From: Sediminitomix flava
Lineage (GTDB): Bacteria; Bacteroidota; Bacteroidia; Cytophagales; Flammeovirgaceae
Assembly: GCF_003149185.1 (NCBI RefSeq)
Contig: NZ_QGDO01000002.1
Location: 806,001-870,000, forward strand
DNA: 64,000 nt
Reading direction: 5' to 3'
Shown here in pieces: positions 1 through 9,784 of the stretch. How positions within the stretch are numbered: position 1 is the stretch's first letter; each line of letters begins with the position of its first letter. The position numbers and the translations under genes were made by a program. The notes below the pieces were generated by a model. That model saw only the letters and a list, made by a program, of their open reading frames with translations. It was not told where the DNA came from and ran no database searches.

Positions 1-1587
1 CTCAACTCTTTCTTTAGCTGTTTTATCAGCCTCTTCGTTAGCTTTCGCTTCTTGCTTCATTTTCTCGATTTCCTCGTCAGTCAAACCTGAAGAAGCTTCG
101 ATACGGATTTTTTGCTCTTTGTTTGTTGCTTTGTCTTTAGCAAGTACATGCAAAATACCGTTAGCATCAATATCGAACGTTACTTCAATTTGAGGCACAC
201 CTCTTGGTGCTGGTGGAATTCCATCTAAGTGGAAACGACCAATTGTTTTGTTATCGTTAGCCATCGGACGCTCACCTTGAAGAACGTGAATCTCTACTGA
301 AGGCTGGTTATCAGCTGCAGTTGAGAATGTTTGTGACTTCTTCGAAGGAATTGTAGTGTTTGCCTCGATCAATTTAGTGAATACACCACCCATTGTTTCG
401 ATACCCAATGAAAGTGGAGTAACATCAAGAAGCAATACGTCTTTTACTTCACCTGTCAATACACCACCTTGGATAGAAGCACCAATTGCAACTACTTCAT
501 CAGGGTTAACACCTTTAGAAGGCTTCTTACCGAAGAACTTCTCTACTTCCTCTTGTACTTTAGGGATACGAGTAGAACCACCTACCAAGATTACTTCATC
601 GATATCTGAAGCAGAAAGACCTGCATCGCTCAAGGCTTTTCTACATGGCTCCATTGATCTTCTGATCAATGAGTCAGATAGTTGCTCGAACATTGCTCTT
701 GAAAGTGATTTTACTAAGTGTTGAGGCACACCGTCAACTGGCATAATATAAGGCAAGTTGATTTCAGCATTAGAACCTGAAGAAAGCTCAATTTTAGCTT
801 TTTCAGCTGCTTCTTTCAAACGTTGCAATGCCATTGGGTCTTTTCTTAGGTCGATTGTTGGGAAGTCTTTTTGGAACTCCTCTGCCAACCAGTCGATGAT
901 TACTTTATCGAAGTCATCTCCACCAAGGTGAGTATCACCATTTGTAGAAAGTACTTCAAATACACCATCACCTAATTCCAATACTGAAATATCGAAAGTA
1001 CCACCACCAAGGTCAAATACTGCGATTTTCTTGTCAGAATCCGCTTTATCCATTCCGTATGCCAAAGCTGCTGCTGTTGGCTCGTTGATGATACGTTTTA
1101 CTGTCAAACCAGCAATCTCACCTGCTTCTTTTGTTGCTTGTCTTTCAGCATCGTTAAAGTAAGCTGGTACAGTTACTACTGCTTCTGTAACTTCAGTTCC
1201 CAAGTAGTCTTCAGCAGTTTTCTTCATTTTTTGAAGAATGATTGCAGAAATCTCTTGTGGAGTATATAATTTGTCGTCAATCTTTACACGTGGAGTATCG
1301 TTTGGACCTGCTTCAACGCCATAAGCAACTTGTCCAATCTCGTTGTTTGCTTCAGAATATTTTTTACCCATAAAACGTTTTACTGAAGCAACCGTTTTTG
1401 TAGGGTTTGTAATCGCCTGACGTTTTGCTGGATCTCCAACTTTTCTTTCTCCGTTATCCAAGAAACCAACAATTGAAGGAGTCGTTCTTCTACCTTCTGA
1501 GTTAGGGATTACAACTGGCTCGTTACCTTCCATTACGGCAACGCATGAGTTGGTAGTTCCTAAGTCGATACCAATAATTTTTCCCAT
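1..1587 (-). CDS. dnaK: Molecular chaperone DnaK (Hsp70), C-terminal part outside window
   Basis: The reverse strand from 1587 translates without interruption for 529 codons to the window edge. It begins [18 protein letters not shown], the Hsp70 phosphate-1 loop, and continues with [13 protein letters not shown] (phosphate-2) and an [13 protein letters not shown] segment (adenosine pocket), then the linker [16 protein letters not shown] and the start of the substrate-binding domain. Family knowledge: DnaK is the cytosolic ATP-dependent chaperone working with DnaJ and GrpE; the usual length is about 635-640 residues, so roughly 110 residues of the C-terminal lid lie outside the window. Neither dnaJ nor grpE is next to its start; the next gene upstream is glnS, on the same strand, whose terminator lies between them. 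A sigma-54-like element lies about 80 bases upstream. Confidence 0.98.
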   Translation of the reverse strand, partial: MGKIIGIDLGTTNSCVAVMEGNEPVVIPNSEGRRTTPSIVGFLDNGERKVGDPAKRQAITNPTKTVASVKRFMGKKYSEANNEIGQVAYGVEAGPNDTPRVKIDDKLYTPQEISAIILQKMKKTAEDYLGTEVTEAVVTVPAYFNDAERQATKEAGEIAGLTVKRIINEPTAAALAYGMDKADSDKKIAVFDLGGGTFDISVLELGDGVFEVLSTNGDTHLGGDDFDKVIIDWLAEEFQKDFPTIDLRKDPMALQRLKEAAEKAKIELSSGSNAEINLPYIMPVDGVPQHLVKSLSRAMFEQLSDSLIRRSMEPCRKALSDAGLSASDIDEVILVGGSTRIPKVQEEVEKFFGKKPSKGVNPDEVVAIGASIQGGVLTGEVKDVLLLDVTPLSLGIETMGGVFTKLIEANTTIPSKKSQTFSTAADNQPSVEIHVLQGERPMANDNKTIGRFHLDGIPPAPRGVPQIEVTFDIDANGILHVLAKDKATNKEQKIRIEASSGLTDEEIEKMKQEAKANEEADKTAKERVE

Positions 1588-1663
1588 GATTAATTAAGCG
1601 TTATATAAAGTGAATATTTTAAATCTAAACAAAGTATCCTATTCAGATACATGGACTCCTAGA

Positions 1664-1679
1664 ACAAGGCACGTGCCAA
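1664..1679 (-). promoter_or_regulatory. Sigma-54-like -24/-12 element or palindromic operator upstream of dnaK
   Basis: On the minus strand the bases read TTGGCAC, five bases, then TTGT. This fits the sigma-54 consensus TGGCAC-N5-TTGC(A/T) except for the C of the -12 GC pair. The central ten bases (1668-1677, GGCACGTGCC) are also a perfect palindrome, so a dimeric repressor site is the alternative reading. No perfect TAnnTTTG housekeeping box was seen between here and the dnaK start; the nearest candidate, ATACTTTG around 1630-1637, has two mismatches. Confidence 0.4.
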
Positions 1680-1856
1680 TAGAAAAAAAACTTTTTTTTG
1701 TGTCATAATGTCATCGCTCATTCAATAGCTGTCAGACATCATGAATCATCGACATTCAATTTGTCAGTTTTTAATTTCTAACTATTGTTCAATTCTGACT
1801 TAATAGATTAAAATCTTTACCGTATGCCAAAACACATTTTCTATGGAAATGAAAAA

Positions 1857-1882
1857 AGCCTCCTTAAATAATTAAGGAGGCT
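1857..1882 (-). terminator. Rho-independent terminator of glnS
   Basis: A perfect 11-bp inverted repeat (1857-1867 with 1872-1882, four-base loop) lies just after the glnS stop and is followed on the minus strand by a run of T. It separates glnS from dnaK. Confidence 0.9.
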
Positions 1883-1906
1883 ATCATTCTTTACTCTAAA
1901 AAGTAA

Positions 1907-3619
1907 TTATTTTTTCTTTGCCCAGCTATCTCTCAAACCTACTGTACGGTTAAAGATCAACTTCTCGGCTGTGCTATCTTTATCTACATTGAAGTAACCC
2001 ATTCTTTGGAATTGGAAACTATCTAATGGTTTTACCTCTGCAAGACTAGGCTCAATCTTCGCGTTTGAAATGACTGTCAAAGAATCAGGATTCAAGAAGT
2101 CTTTAAAATCTTTCTCTTTGTGTCCGTCAGGAGCTTCATCATTAAATAAACGATCATAAAGGCGAACTTCTGCATCTAAAGCATGAGCTGCTGACACCCA
2201 ATGTAGCGTACCTTTCACTTTACGTTGTGAAGCTTCTGTTCCACTTCCTGAACGGCTATCTGCATCATAGGTACAGTGAATTTCTGTAATGTTTCCATCA
2301 GCATCTTTCACTACAGACTCTCCTTTGATGATATAAGCATTTTTCAGACGAACTTCTTTACCTAATGTCAGACGGAAGAATTTACGGTTAGCTTCTTCCT
2401 TAAAGTCTTCACGTTCGATGTAAAGAACTTTACTGAATGGTACTTTTCTACTTCCAGAATTTTCATCTTCTGGGTTATTTTCAGCATCCAACCACTCTTC
2501 TTCTCCTTCTGGGTAATTATCAATCACCAATTTCACAGGATCAAGAACTGCCATTACACGGTCTGCCACTTTATTCAAATGTTCACGAACAGAGAACTCT
2601 AGTAAAGCAACATCAATTACATTTTCACGACGACCTACACCAATTGTTTTTGCAAAGTTACGAATTGACTCTGGCGTATATCCGCGACGACGCAAACCTG
2701 AAATTGTAGGCATACGAGGATCATCCCATCCTGATACAGCTCCAATTTCTACCAATTGCATCAACTTACGCTTAGACATTACAGTATAGCTCAAGTTCAA
2801 ACGTGCAAATTCTCTTTGCGAAGGTTTGATTCCTCCATCATAAATTTGCTCCAAGAACCACTCATACAATGGTCTGTGTACTTCAAACTCAAGTGTACAA
2901 ATAGAGTTTGTAATTCCTTCAATATAATCTGATTGTCCGTGAGCATAATCATACATTGGATAAATATGCCATTTATCTCCTGTACGGTGATGACTCTTAT
3001 TTATGATACGGTACATTAAAGGATCACGCATATGCATGTTTGGAGAAGCCATATCAATTTTGGCACGAAGAACAGCAGCTCCTTCTGGTAGTTCACCATT
3101 CTTCATTTTCTCAAACATTGCTAAGTTTTCCTCAACAGGTCGGTCACGGAACGGACTTGCTGTACCTGCAACCGTAGGTGTTCCTTTTTGTGATGCAATT
3201 ACTTCTGCAGACTGCTCGTCTACATAAGCTTTACCATCTTTGATCAATTTGACAGCCCAAGTGTAGAGCTGATCAAAATAATCAGAAGTATATTTTACAT
3301 CTCCATCCCATTGGAATCCTAGCCATTTCACATCTTCTTTAATGGCATCTACATATTCCTGTTCTTCTTTAGATGGATTGGTATCGTCAAAACGAAGGTT
3401 ACATTTTGCCTGGTACTTCTGAGCCAATCCGAAGTTCAAACAAATAGACTTCGCATGTCCGATATGCAAATATCCATTAGGTTCTGGAGGGAAACGAGTA
3501 TGTACTACCCCACCATGTTTTCCTTCTTTGAGTTCGTCTTCAATGATCGACTCAATAAAATTCAGCGAACTATTATTTTCTTCTGCTGAATGATTTGTCT
3601 CATTATGGCTCATATGCAA
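1907..3619 (-). CDS. glnS: Glutaminyl-tRNA synthetase
   Basis: A 570-residue class I aminoacyl-tRNA synthetase that charges tRNA-Gln in the cytosol. Visible motifs: [15 protein letters not shown] (HIGH motif at residues 52-55), a KMSKS equivalent written VMSKRKL near residue 283, and the GlnRS anticodon-binding beta-barrel half, with [12 protein letters not shown]-like sequence, to the end. Length is close to the roughly 554 residues of the E. coli enzyme. The first in-frame ATG is at 3619; a second ATG two codons later gives MSHNETNH and is equally plausible. It stands alone with its own terminator. A TAATTTTG -7 box is 20 bases upstream of the start (3640-3647), without a good -33 partner. 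Presence of GlnS suggests direct tRNA-Gln charging rather than only the GatCAB route. Confidence 0.97.
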   Translation of the reverse strand: MHMSHNETNHSAEENNSSLNFIESIIEDELKEGKHGGVVHTRFPPEPNGYLHIGHAKSICLNFGLAQKYQAKCNLRFDDTNPSKEEQEYVDAIKEDVKWLGFQWDGDVKYTSDYFDQLYTWAVKLIKDGKAYVDEQSAEVIASQKGTPTVAGTASPFRDRPVEENLAMFEKMKNGELPEGAAVLRAKIDMASPNMHMRDPLMYRIINKSHHRTGDKWHIYPMYDYAHGQSDYIEGITNSICTLEFEVHRPLYEWFLEQIYDGGIKPSQREFARLNLSYTVMSKRKLMQLVEIGAVSGWDDPRMPTISGLRRRGYTPESIRNFAKTIGVGRRENVIDVALLEFSVREHLNKVADRVMAVLDPVKLVIDNYPEGEEEWLDAENNPEDENSGSRKVPFSKVLYIEREDFKEEANRKFFRLTLGKEVRLKNAYIIKGESVVKDADGNITEIHCTYDADSRSGSGTEASQRKVKGTLHWVSAAHALDAEVRLYDRLFNDEAPDGHKEKDFKDFLNPDSLTVISNAKIEPSLAEVKPLDSFQFQRMGYFNVDKDSTAEKLIFNRTVGLRDSWAKKK

Positions 3620-3639
3620 AAATTTAAAACTGTGATCTG

Positions 3640-3647
3640 CAAAATTA
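3640..3647 (-). promoter_or_regulatory. Putative -7 box of glnS promoter
   Basis: Minus-strand TAATTTTG matches the Bacteroidota -7 consensus TAnnTTTG. No clear TTG is found 19-20 bases upstream, so support is partial. Confidence 0.4.
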
Positions 3648-3740
3648 GAAATTACAACCTAAAGCTTTACTGATCATTGGCACTTTTTTTCCTCAATTTT
3701 GGCAGTACCACCTCAATACAAAAGCTTTTAAAATAAAAAA

Positions 3741-3765
3741 CCGTCTCTTCTGTAAAAAGAGACGG
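3741..3765 (-). terminator. Terminator of the Nudix-type regulator gene
   Basis: A nine-bp perfect stem (3741-3749 with 3757-3765) with a T-rich tail on the minus strand lies 26 bases after the stop codon of the gene at 3792-4505. Confidence 0.85.
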
Positions 3766-3791
3766 CTAAAGACAATTTTTTTTCAGATTTC

Positions 3792-4505
3792 TTACTGACC
3801 AAATGCCATTGATTTCAATTCGAAGTTGAAACCTGCTTGAACAAGTTCATCATACTTGTCTGGGATGAAAGTATAATAATAGGCTCCTTTTTTAGAAACA
3901 CCTTTTTGTTTTTCATCCAATTTGATCAAAAGATTTGTAGCCAATATCTTTTTACGGAAGTTACGTTTATCAAACTGCTTCTGGTGAATTGCTTCATAAA
4001 GCGATTGCAGTTCTGGCAAAGTAAATTTCTCAGCCAATAACTCGAATCCGATAGGTTGGTATCTTGATTTTCTTCTCAATTTACCCCAAGATTTCTGTAT
4101 CATGTCTTCATGGTCAAACATCAATCGAGGTAAATCTGTAATAGGGAACCAAGCAGCCTGCTTATCTTCTAAAACGGCCTGGTCATATAGGTCAGCTTTT
4201 ACCAAAGCATAATATACAATTGAAACTACACGGTCAGTAGGATCACGATCAACTTCTCCAAAAATGGAAAGTTGTTCCATATAAATATTATCTAGTCCCG
4301 TTTGTTTCTTCAATACACGGGAAGCCGCTTCATCCAATGATTCCCCTGCATGCAAGAACCCTGTCGCTAAACCCCAAGCACCTTTGTATGGATCCTGCTT
4401 TCTTCTTGACAAAAGAACTTTTAGCGTTCCTTTCTCATATCCGAAGATCACACAATCTAATGCTAATAACGGTCTGTAGGCACTTTCATAATATAAATTG
4501 CTCAT
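3792..4505 (-). CDS. NrtR/AraR-type transcriptional regulator with degenerate Nudix domain
   Basis: A 237-residue protein with an N-terminal Nudix fold (about residues 10-145) and a C-terminal winged-helix part (about 155-225, with DKRNFRKKIL, typical of NrtR-family regulators). The 23-residue Nudix box GFLHAGESLDEAASRVLKKQ-TGL keeps the first glycine, the E at position 7, R at position 15 and final G, but the three metal-binding glutamates of REUXEE are V, K and Q. It is therefore unlikely to hydrolyse nucleotides. Known relatives in Bacteroides (AraR type) use the dead Nudix domain to sense a sugar, while NrtR relatives sense ADP-ribose. The effector here is unknown. No sugar-utilisation genes adjoin it, so targets are probably elsewhere. 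Confidence 0.85.
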   Translation of the reverse strand: MSNLYYESAYRPLLALDCVIFGYEKGTLKVLLSRRKQDPYKGAWGLATGFLHAGESLDEAASRVLKKQTGLDNIYMEQLSIFGEVDRDPTDRVVSIVYYALVKADLYDQAVLEDKQAAWFPITDLPRLMFDHEDMIQKSWGKLRRKSRYQPIGFELLAEKFTLPELQSLYEAIHQKQFDKRNFRKKILATNLLIKLDEKQKGVSKKGAYYYTFIPDKYDELVQAGFNFELKSMAFGQ

Positions 4506-4554
4506 AGGGATTTCTTTTATCTAGAGAGTAGTTTAATCTATAGAGTTTCGAATG

Positions 4555-4562
4555 CAAATATA
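4555..4562 (-). promoter_or_regulatory. Putative -7 box of the Nudix-regulator gene
   Basis: Minus-strand TATATTTG is a perfect TAnnTTTG match, about 50 bases upstream of the start codon; no TTG at the right distance was seen. Confidence 0.4.
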
Positions 4563-4790
4563 ACAAATACCCAAGCAAACTTAGAGGTCAAGCTTTACTA
4601 TTCGCTATAAAAATGTGATTATTTCGCAAAAAATAACTCAATCCTACTATAAACTCCATTAATACAATTATACAATTAATTTATATAAATTTTAAGTCGT
4701 AAAAGTTATATTTTGTTTAATTCCTCTCTATGTAAAACACAGGTAAAAGTAGTACAAAACCATTTAAACACCTGATTTACTGAAGAAATC

Positions 4791-5669
4791 TTATTCATAA
4801 TGATTTAACTCTGCCTTTGTTTTTTCTCTAGTATACTTCCATCTATTGTGTGTCCAAAGCCAATTTTCAGGCTGTTCTCTGATCACTTTTTCACACTCTT
4901 CAGCATACTTCTTGACAATGTTATGCTTATTCTTTTCGTAAGGTCCTTCAGAAAGTTTTACAAATTCTACGGTGTAATAACCTCTTTTTTCCTTCAAAAC
5001 CTTTACAAAATAAGCTGGATAGTTTGTTGAAACAGCTATTCTGTCTGCACCAGTAAAGAATGGAGTATCCAATCCCATGAATTCTGTCCAGTATTTCGGG
5101 CTACTTCTGTGAGGAGCTTGGTCTGCAACCATCACAAAGCCTCTCTGAACACTTCTTCTAGATATGATTTCTCGAAAAACTTTATCCATTGGTATTGGCT
5201 TTCCATCAAATTTGGAACGGACAGAAATCATAAGCTTGTCAAAGAATTTGTTGGATAAAGTCTTATAAACTGCATCCATCGGCTTGGATAGTTGTGCAGA
5301 ACCTCCCTGTAAAATCCATTCCCAGTTTCCTTGATGTGAAGCCATGATGATAATAGAATACCCTTTATCAAATTCTGCTTCCACTATTTCTTTATTAAGA
5401 AACCTCACTCTTTTCACTATTTCTGATTCTGAAATGGTAATTCCTTTAACGACTTCCATTCCTAAATCGGATAAATGACGGTAAAATTTCTTAAGAATTT
5501 CCTTATGTTCTTTATCTGACTTATCGGGAAATGCTTTTTGAATATTTTGAAGGGCTACCTTTCTTCTGTAGCGTAGAATGTAAGCTATAAATAAATATAA
5601 AAAATCAGCTTTGAGATATAATACCCACAAGGGTAATCGAGATATAAGTTTTAAGAACCACATAAACAT
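4791..5669 (-). CDS. LpxL/HtrB-family lysophospholipid acyltransferase
   Basis: A 292-residue inner-membrane protein with an N-terminal hydrophobic segment (MFMWFLKLISRLPLWVLYLK) and the acyltransferase motif SHQGNWEW, in which H and E form the HX4(D/E) catalytic pair. ENWLWTHNRWK near the C-terminus is also typical of the family. Family knowledge: these enzymes move an acyl chain onto lipid A precursors at the cytoplasmic face of the inner membrane. Bacteroidota relatives are often annotated as lipid A biosynthesis acyltransferase. It lies after the rpsC terminator and is probably transcribed separately. Substrate and acyl length cannot be read from the sequence. Confidence 0.9.
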   Translation of the reverse strand: MFMWFLKLISRLPLWVLYLKADFLYLFIAYILRYRRKVALQNIQKAFPDKSDKEHKEILKKFYRHLSDLGMEVVKGITISESEIVKRVRFLNKEIVEAEFDKGYSIIIMASHQGNWEWILQGGSAQLSKPMDAVYKTLSNKFFDKLMISVRSKFDGKPIPMDKVFREIISRRSVQRGFVMVADQAPHRSSPKYWTEFMGLDTPFFTGADRIAVSTNYPAYFVKVLKEKRGYYTVEFVKLSEGPYEKNKHNIVKKYAEECEKVIREQPENWLWTHNRWKYTREKTKAELNHYE

Positions 5670-5766
5670 CTAATCGTAATCGATCTAAACCTTTGATGAA
5701 TTACGGAAAAGTCTCAAAAAAGTTGAATTACAGTCCAAATAAGTACACAAAAAATCATATAAAAGA

Positions 5767-5794
5767 AAAGCCCGAACAATAATGTTCGGGCTTT
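5767..5794 (-). terminator. Terminator of the ribosomal protein operon after rpsC
   Basis: A perfect 11-bp stem (5767-5777 with 5784-5794, six-base loop) followed by a T-rich minus-strand tail, 21 bases after the rpsC stop. It closes the r-protein operon at this point. Confidence 0.9.
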
Positions 5795-5815
5795 GTATAG
5801 ATGAGAAAGTGAGAA

Positions 5816-6598
5816 TTATTCTCCTTTCTTTTGTCCACCTCTTTTGTTGCGTTGGCCACCACGGTTACCACCACGGTTGCCACCACGGCCACCACGGTTA
5901 CCACCTTTTTGACCACCACGACGGTTATCTCTCTTACCAGCATCTGGGTTCAATGAAAGATCACGCTTACCGTAAACCTCACCTTTGAAGATCCAAACTT
6001 TGATACCGATGATACCGTATACTGTCAAAGCTTCAGACAAAGCGTAGTCGATGTCCGCTCTCAAAGTATGCAAAGGAATACGTCCCTCTTTATACATTTC
6101 AGTACGAGCCATCTCAGCACCACCAAGACGTCCAGAAACTTTAACTTTGATACCTTTTGCACCTAGACGCATAGCGTTAGCAATTGCTTGCTTCATAGCT
6201 CTACGGTAAGATACACGGTTTTGAAGTTGTTGAGCGATAGACTCACCTACCAATTTCGCATCCGTTTCAGGTCTCTTGATCTCGAAGATATTGATTTGGA
6301 TATCTTTTCCAGTCAATTTCTTCAATTCTTCTTTTACCTTGTCTACTTCAGCACCCGCTTTACCAATCACAACACCCGGACGAGCAGTGTGAATAGTCAA
6401 AGTGATACGCTTAAGCGTACGCTCGATAACCACTTTAGAGATACCTGCTCTTGGGTTAGGAATACGAGCTGCAAGATATTTTCTGATTTTCTCGTCTTCA
6501 ACTAGTTTGTCTGAGAAGTCTTTACCACCGAACCAGCTTGACTCCCAGCCTCTGATGTATCCTAGTCTAAGACCAATTGGATTTACTTTTTGTCCCAT
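5816..6598 (-). CDS. rpsC: 30S ribosomal protein S3 with Gly/Arg-rich tail
   Basis: A 260-residue S3. It begins [18 protein letters not shown] and carries the KH segment around [13 protein letters not shown], then the C-terminal S3 domain ([19 protein letters not shown] and [14 protein letters not shown]). S3 binds the 16S rRNA head and lines the mRNA entry channel. Residues from about 222 onward form an extension rich in Gly, Arg, Asn and Lys with repeated GGNRGG units, making it longer than the 233-residue E. coli protein. It follows rplV after 15 bases and is the last gene of the operon: a terminator, not rplP, comes next. Confidence 0.97.
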   Translation of the reverse strand: MGQKVNPIGLRLGYIRGWESSWFGGKDFSDKLVEDEKIRKYLAARIPNPRAGISKVVIERTLKRITLTIHTARPGVVIGKAGAEVDKVKEELKKLTGKDIQINIFEIKRPETDAKLVGESIAQQLQNRVSYRRAMKQAIANAMRLGAKGIKVKVSGRLGGAEMARTEMYKEGRIPLHTLRADIDYALSEALTVYGIIGIKVWIFKGEVYGKRDLSLNPDAGKRDNRRGGQKGGNRGGRGGNRGGNRGGQRNKRGGQKKGE

Positions 6599-6613
6599 TG
6601 AAACTGTGTTTTA

Positions 6614-7006
6614 TTAGTTATCTGATTCGTTTTCGTCTTTCACTTGGATATCGATCAAAGACTCAGAAGCTGAATCGATCACCAATGTTACATTGTTAGA
6701 TCTTTTACGGATTCTGTGTGCTCTACCTTGTGGAGCTGGACGGAATCTTTTCAAAGTTCTACCTTGAGTAACGAAGATCTCTTTTACGAAAAGATCTGCA
6801 TCTTCGATAGACTCATCTGGGTTTTTAGCTTCCCAGTTTGCAACTGCAGATAACAACAGTTTTTCAACAAGAGGAGCACCTGCTTTACGCTCGAACTTCA
6901 AGATGTTCAAAGCATCAACAACTTTTGCTCCGCGGATCGAATCCACTACAAGACGCATCTTACGTGGAGCGATCGCACATTTATTTAATTTAGCTACTGC
7001 TTCCAT
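6614..7006 (-). CDS. rplV: 50S ribosomal protein L22
   Basis: A 130-residue protein with the family start [20 protein letters not shown] and the C-terminal beta-hairpin region [20 protein letters not shown] that reaches into the exit tunnel. L22 binds 23S rRNA and lines the tunnel near the macrolide site. Its ATG overlaps the rpsS stop codon by one base (TAATG), showing translational coupling. The C-terminus has an acidic tail (VKDENESDN). Confidence 0.97.
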   Translation of the reverse strand: MEAVAKLNKCAIAPRKMRLVVDSIRGAKVVDALNILKFERKAGAPLVEKLLLSAVANWEAKNPDESIEDADLFVKEIFVTQGRTLKRFRPAPQGRAHRIRKRSNNVTLVIDSASESLIDIQVKDENESDN

Positions 7007-7284
7007 TATCTCTTACCTTTGTCTTTTTTGTTGATGTGACCTCTGAAGTTACGAGTAGGAGCAAATTCACCTAATTTGTGACCTACCATGTTTTCAGTTA
7101 CATAAACAGGAATAAATTTGTTTCCGTTGTGTACGGCAAAAGTATGTCCGATGAAATCAGGAGAGATCATTGATCTTCTTGACCAAGTTTTGATAACTTG
7201 TTTCTTTCCTGAAGCATCCATCGCCTCGATTTTGCTTTCAAGGCGGAAATCAATATATGGTCCTTTTTTTAATGATCTAGCCAT
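7006..7284 (-). CDS. rpsS: 30S ribosomal protein S19
   Basis: A 92-residue S19 ([20 protein letters not shown], then [22 protein letters not shown] and [16 protein letters not shown]). It forms a complex with S13 in the 30S head and contacts the A-site finger. The start overlaps the rplB stop by one base and the end overlaps the rplV start by one base, so the three cistrons are coupled. Confidence 0.97.
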   Translation of the reverse strand: MARSLKKGPYIDFRLESKIEAMDASGKKQVIKTWSRRSMISPDFIGHTFAVHNGNKFIPVYVTENMVGHKLGEFAPTRNFRGHINKKDKGKR

Positions 7285-8111
7285 TATTTCTTAGATTTTC
7301 TTGATACGATCAACTTATCAGAGTACTTGTTTTTCTTTCTAGTTTTTTGACCTTTAGCGTAAAGACCATTTCTAGAACGTGGGTGACCTCCTGAAGATTT
7401 ACCTTCACCACCACCCATTGGGTGATCTACTGGGTTCATTGCCACACCTCTTGTTCTTGGACGAACACCTAACCATCTGCTACGTCCTGCTTTACCAAGA
7501 CGAACGTTCATGTGGTCTCCGTTAGAAACTGTACCGATTGTTGCGTAACAAGTTACTAGAACCAATCTTGTTTCACCTGAAGGCAACTTGATAGTTGCAT
7601 ACTTTCCTTTTCTACCCAACAACTGAGCGTATCCACCTGCAGAACGTACCATAGAAGCACCTTTACCTGGTTTCAACTCGATGTTGTGGATGATTGTACC
7701 TACAGGAATCTTCGACAATGGAAGAGCATTACCTACATCAGGAGTAGCTTCTTCGCCAGACATCAATGTTTGTCCAACTTGAAGACCTTCTGGTGCGATA
7801 ATATAAGTTTTCTCTCCGTCAGCGTATTCCAACAATGCAATACGAGCTGTACGGTTTGGATCGTATTCGATACCAACTACTGTAGCAGCAACACCGTGCT
7901 TGTTTCTTTTGAAATCAATGATACGGTATCTCTTCTTGTGTCCACCACCGATATAACGAGCAGTCATTTTACCAGTGTTGTTACGACCACCTGATCGTTT
8001 CTTTGGAGCCAATAGAGATTTCTCCGGTGTGCTTTTTGTAATCTCCTCAAATGTAGGGGCAATTCTATGACGTTGCCCTGGAGTTACTGGTCTTAACTTC
8101 TTAACACCCAT
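7284..8111 (-). CDS. rplB: 50S ribosomal protein L2
   Basis: A 275-residue L2 with the OB-fold N-terminal half ([20 protein letters not shown]) and the C-terminal signature [20 protein letters not shown], whose histidine is required near the peptidyl-transferase centre. Length matches the family (about 273). There is an unusually long 121-base gap to rplW upstream, which contains a hairpin (8187-8221), whereas all other gaps of the operon are 23 bases or less. Confidence 0.98.
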   Translation of the reverse strand: MGVKKLRPVTPGQRHRIAPTFEEITKSTPEKSLLAPKKRSGGRNNTGKMTARYIGGGHKKRYRIIDFKRNKHGVAATVVGIEYDPNRTARIALLEYADGEKTYIIAPEGLQVGQTLMSGEEATPDVGNALPLSKIPVGTIIHNIELKPGKGASMVRSAGGYAQLLGRKGKYATIKLPSGETRLVLVTCYATIGTVSNGDHMNVRLGKAGRSRWLGVRPRTRGVAMNPVDHPMGGGEGKSSGGHPRSRNGLYAKGQKTRKKNKYSDKLIVSRKSKK

Positions 8112-8186
8112 TTTTTAAAGATAATTTTGCTATTACTGTCCCTCGTTAGGAACAATACACAACAATGAAAAACTAATTTATTTAAA

Positions 8187-8221
8187 GAACGGCTTAAGTC
8201 TCTAGTGAGGAATAGCCGTTC
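8187..8221 (-). promoter_or_regulatory. Hairpin in the long rplW-rplB gap
   Basis: An eight-bp perfect inverted repeat (8187-8194 with 8214-8221) with a 19-base loop lies in the 121-base rplW-rplB gap. No T-run follows, so it is not a plain terminator. It may be a processing or translational control site for rplB. Confidence 0.4.
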
Positions 8222-8232
8222 ACTCAAATCGC

Positions 8233-8520
8233 TTAAAGATTTTCGTATACGTCGATGATATCACCTTCCGCTACAGTAACATAAGCTTTTTTGTAAGCTG
8301 AAGTTCTGCCTTCAAGGATAGCTGTCTTCGTATATTTCACTTTTCTTTCAGCTGGCATGATTACAGTGTTTACTTTTTCTACTGTAACACCGTATTTAGC
8401 TTCAATCGCCTGCTTAATTTGAATTTTGTTAGCGTTTTTGTTCACTACGAATCCGTAAACGCCATTTTCATTCATCTCAGCGATTTTCTCTGTTACTAGA
8501 GGTTTGATTAAGATTTGCAT
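8233..8520 (-). CDS. rplW: 50S ribosomal protein L23
   Basis: A 95-residue L23: MQILIKPLVTEKIAEMNENG at the start, then the conserved basic-aromatic segment NKIQIKQAIEAKYGVTVEKV. L23 sits at the exit-tunnel opening and is the docking site for trigger factor and SRP. It follows rplD after 23 bases. Confidence 0.96.
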   Translation of the reverse strand: MQILIKPLVTEKIAEMNENGVYGFVVNKNANKIQIKQAIEAKYGVTVEKVNTVIMPAERKVKYTKTAILEGRTSAYKKAYVTVAEGDIIDVYENL

Positions 8521-8543
8521 ATCTTTTTTTTCGCTTTAAATGA

Positions 8544-9155
8544 TTAAGCCAATTTTTCAACTGCGCTTTCTACAAAGATTACTTTGTCTGCGTTCAGGAT
8601 ATCGTAAGTATTCAAGTCCGCAGCTACAACTACGTTTGCTTTAGGAACGTTTCTTGAAGACAAGTATACGTTTGCATCGTATTCTGGAAGAACTAGAAGC
8701 GTTTTTCCTTCGAATTTCAATGCGTTAAGCACTTCGATGTAAGCTTTTGTTTTAGGAGCCTCAAAAGTGAATGCTTCAACAACTGCAACGTTGTTTTCAG
8801 TAGCTTTGTAAGACAATGCTGACTTACGAGCCAATTCTTTCACTTTTTTGTTCAATTTGAAGCCATAGTTTCTTGGTCTTGGACCAAAAACACGTCCTCC
8901 ACCTCTGAAAACTGGAGATTTGATTGAACCTGCACGAGCTGTACCTGTTCCTTTTTGCTTCTTGATCTTTTTAGTAGAACCTGTAATTTCAGCTCTCTCC
9001 TTAGCTTTGTGAGTTCCTTGTCTTTGGTTAGCCAAGTATTGTTTCACGTCCAAGTAGATCGCGTGATCTTTAGGCTCAATACCAAATACCGCTTCAGGAA
9101 GAGTTACAGTTCTACCTGTTTCAGCGCCTTGAATATTAAGTACTGCTAATTCCAT
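8544..9155 (-). CDS. rplD: 50S ribosomal protein L4
   Basis: A 203-residue L4 with the tunnel-loop sequence [13 protein letters not shown] and [20 protein letters not shown]. In E. coli L4 represses its own operon by binding the leader, and a structured leader is also present here upstream of rplC; whether L4 acts on it is not known. It starts eight bases after rplC. Confidence 0.97.
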   Translation of the reverse strand: MELAVLNIQGAETGRTVTLPEAVFGIEPKDHAIYLDVKQYLANQRQGTHKAKERAEITGSTKKIKKQKGTGTARAGSIKSPVFRGGGRVFGPRPRNYGFKLNKKVKELARKSALSYKATENNVAVVEAFTFEAPKTKAYIEVLNALKFEGKTLLVLPEYDANVYLSSRNVPKANVVVAADLNTYDILNADKVIFVESAVEKLA

Positions 9156-9163
9156 GTTTTAAA

Positions 9164-9784
9164 TTACTTTTCGATGATCACGTAAGAATTTCTCGCTCCA
9201 GGGATCGCACCGCTCAAAAGAATCAAATTCTCTTCAGCATAAAGTTTGATCACTCTTAGGTTTTGAACCGTTACACGCTTACCACCCATACGGCCTGCCA
9301 TACGTAGACCTTTGAATACACGTGAAGGAGTCGAACAAGCACCAATGGCACCTGGCGCTCTTAGACGGTTGTGCTGACCGTGAGTAGCTTGACCTACACC
9401 ACCGAAACCATGTCTCTTAACAACACCTTGGAAACCTTTACCTTTTGAAGTACCAGCTACATCAACGAATTCGCCTTCTTCAAATACTTCCTCAAGCTTA
9501 AGCTCTTGTCCAAGTGTGAACTCACCTTCTACATTTCTGAACTCAACCAACTTTTTCTTTGGAGTAGTACCTGCTTTCGCGAAGTGACCTTTCAAAGCTG
9601 CTGGCGTTCTTTTTTCTTTTCTTTCGTCAAAACCAACTTGGATCGCGTTGTATCCGTCAGTTTCCTCAGTTCTAACCTGAGTGATTACGTTAGGACCAGT
9701 TTGAATCAACGTACAAGCTACATTCTTGCCGTTTTCATCAAAAATACTAGTCATCCCGACTTTTTTACCAATTAATCCAGGCAT
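9164..9784 (-). CDS. rplC: 50S ribosomal protein L3
   Basis: A 206-residue L3, beginning [20 protein letters not shown], with the signature [22 protein letters not shown] and the [20 protein letters not shown] segment. L3 initiates 50S assembly and approaches the peptidyl-transferase centre. It is the first gene of this operon; rpsJ, which normally precedes it, is absent from the 385 bases upstream. There is no Shine-Dalgarno sequence (the bases before ATG read TTTAATAGG), as is common in Bacteroidota. Confidence 0.97.
   Translation of the reverse strand: MPGLIGKKVGMTSIFDENGKNVACTLIQTGPNVITQVRTEETDGYNAIQVGFDERKEKRTPAALKGHFAKAGTTPKKKLVEFRNVEGEFTLGQELKLEEVFEEGEFVDVAGTSKGKGFQGVVKRHGFGGVGQATHGQHNRLRAPGAIGACSTPSRVFKGLRMAGRMGGKRVTVQNLRVIKLYAEENLILLSGAIPGARNSYVIIEK

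Noticed and set aside
356-724. Plus-strand open frame opposite dnaK
   Set aside because: It lies entirely in the antisense of the conserved dnaK frame and has no recognisable protein family.
5816-5935. Tandem-like DNA repeat considered as a CRISPR or minisatellite
   Set aside because: It is the coding repeat for the Gly/Arg-rich tail of S3; no spacers or cas genes exist.
5755-5988. His- and Val-rich open frames over the rpsC 3' end
   Set aside because: They are products of the repetitive Gly/Arg codons of the S3 tail read in other frames.
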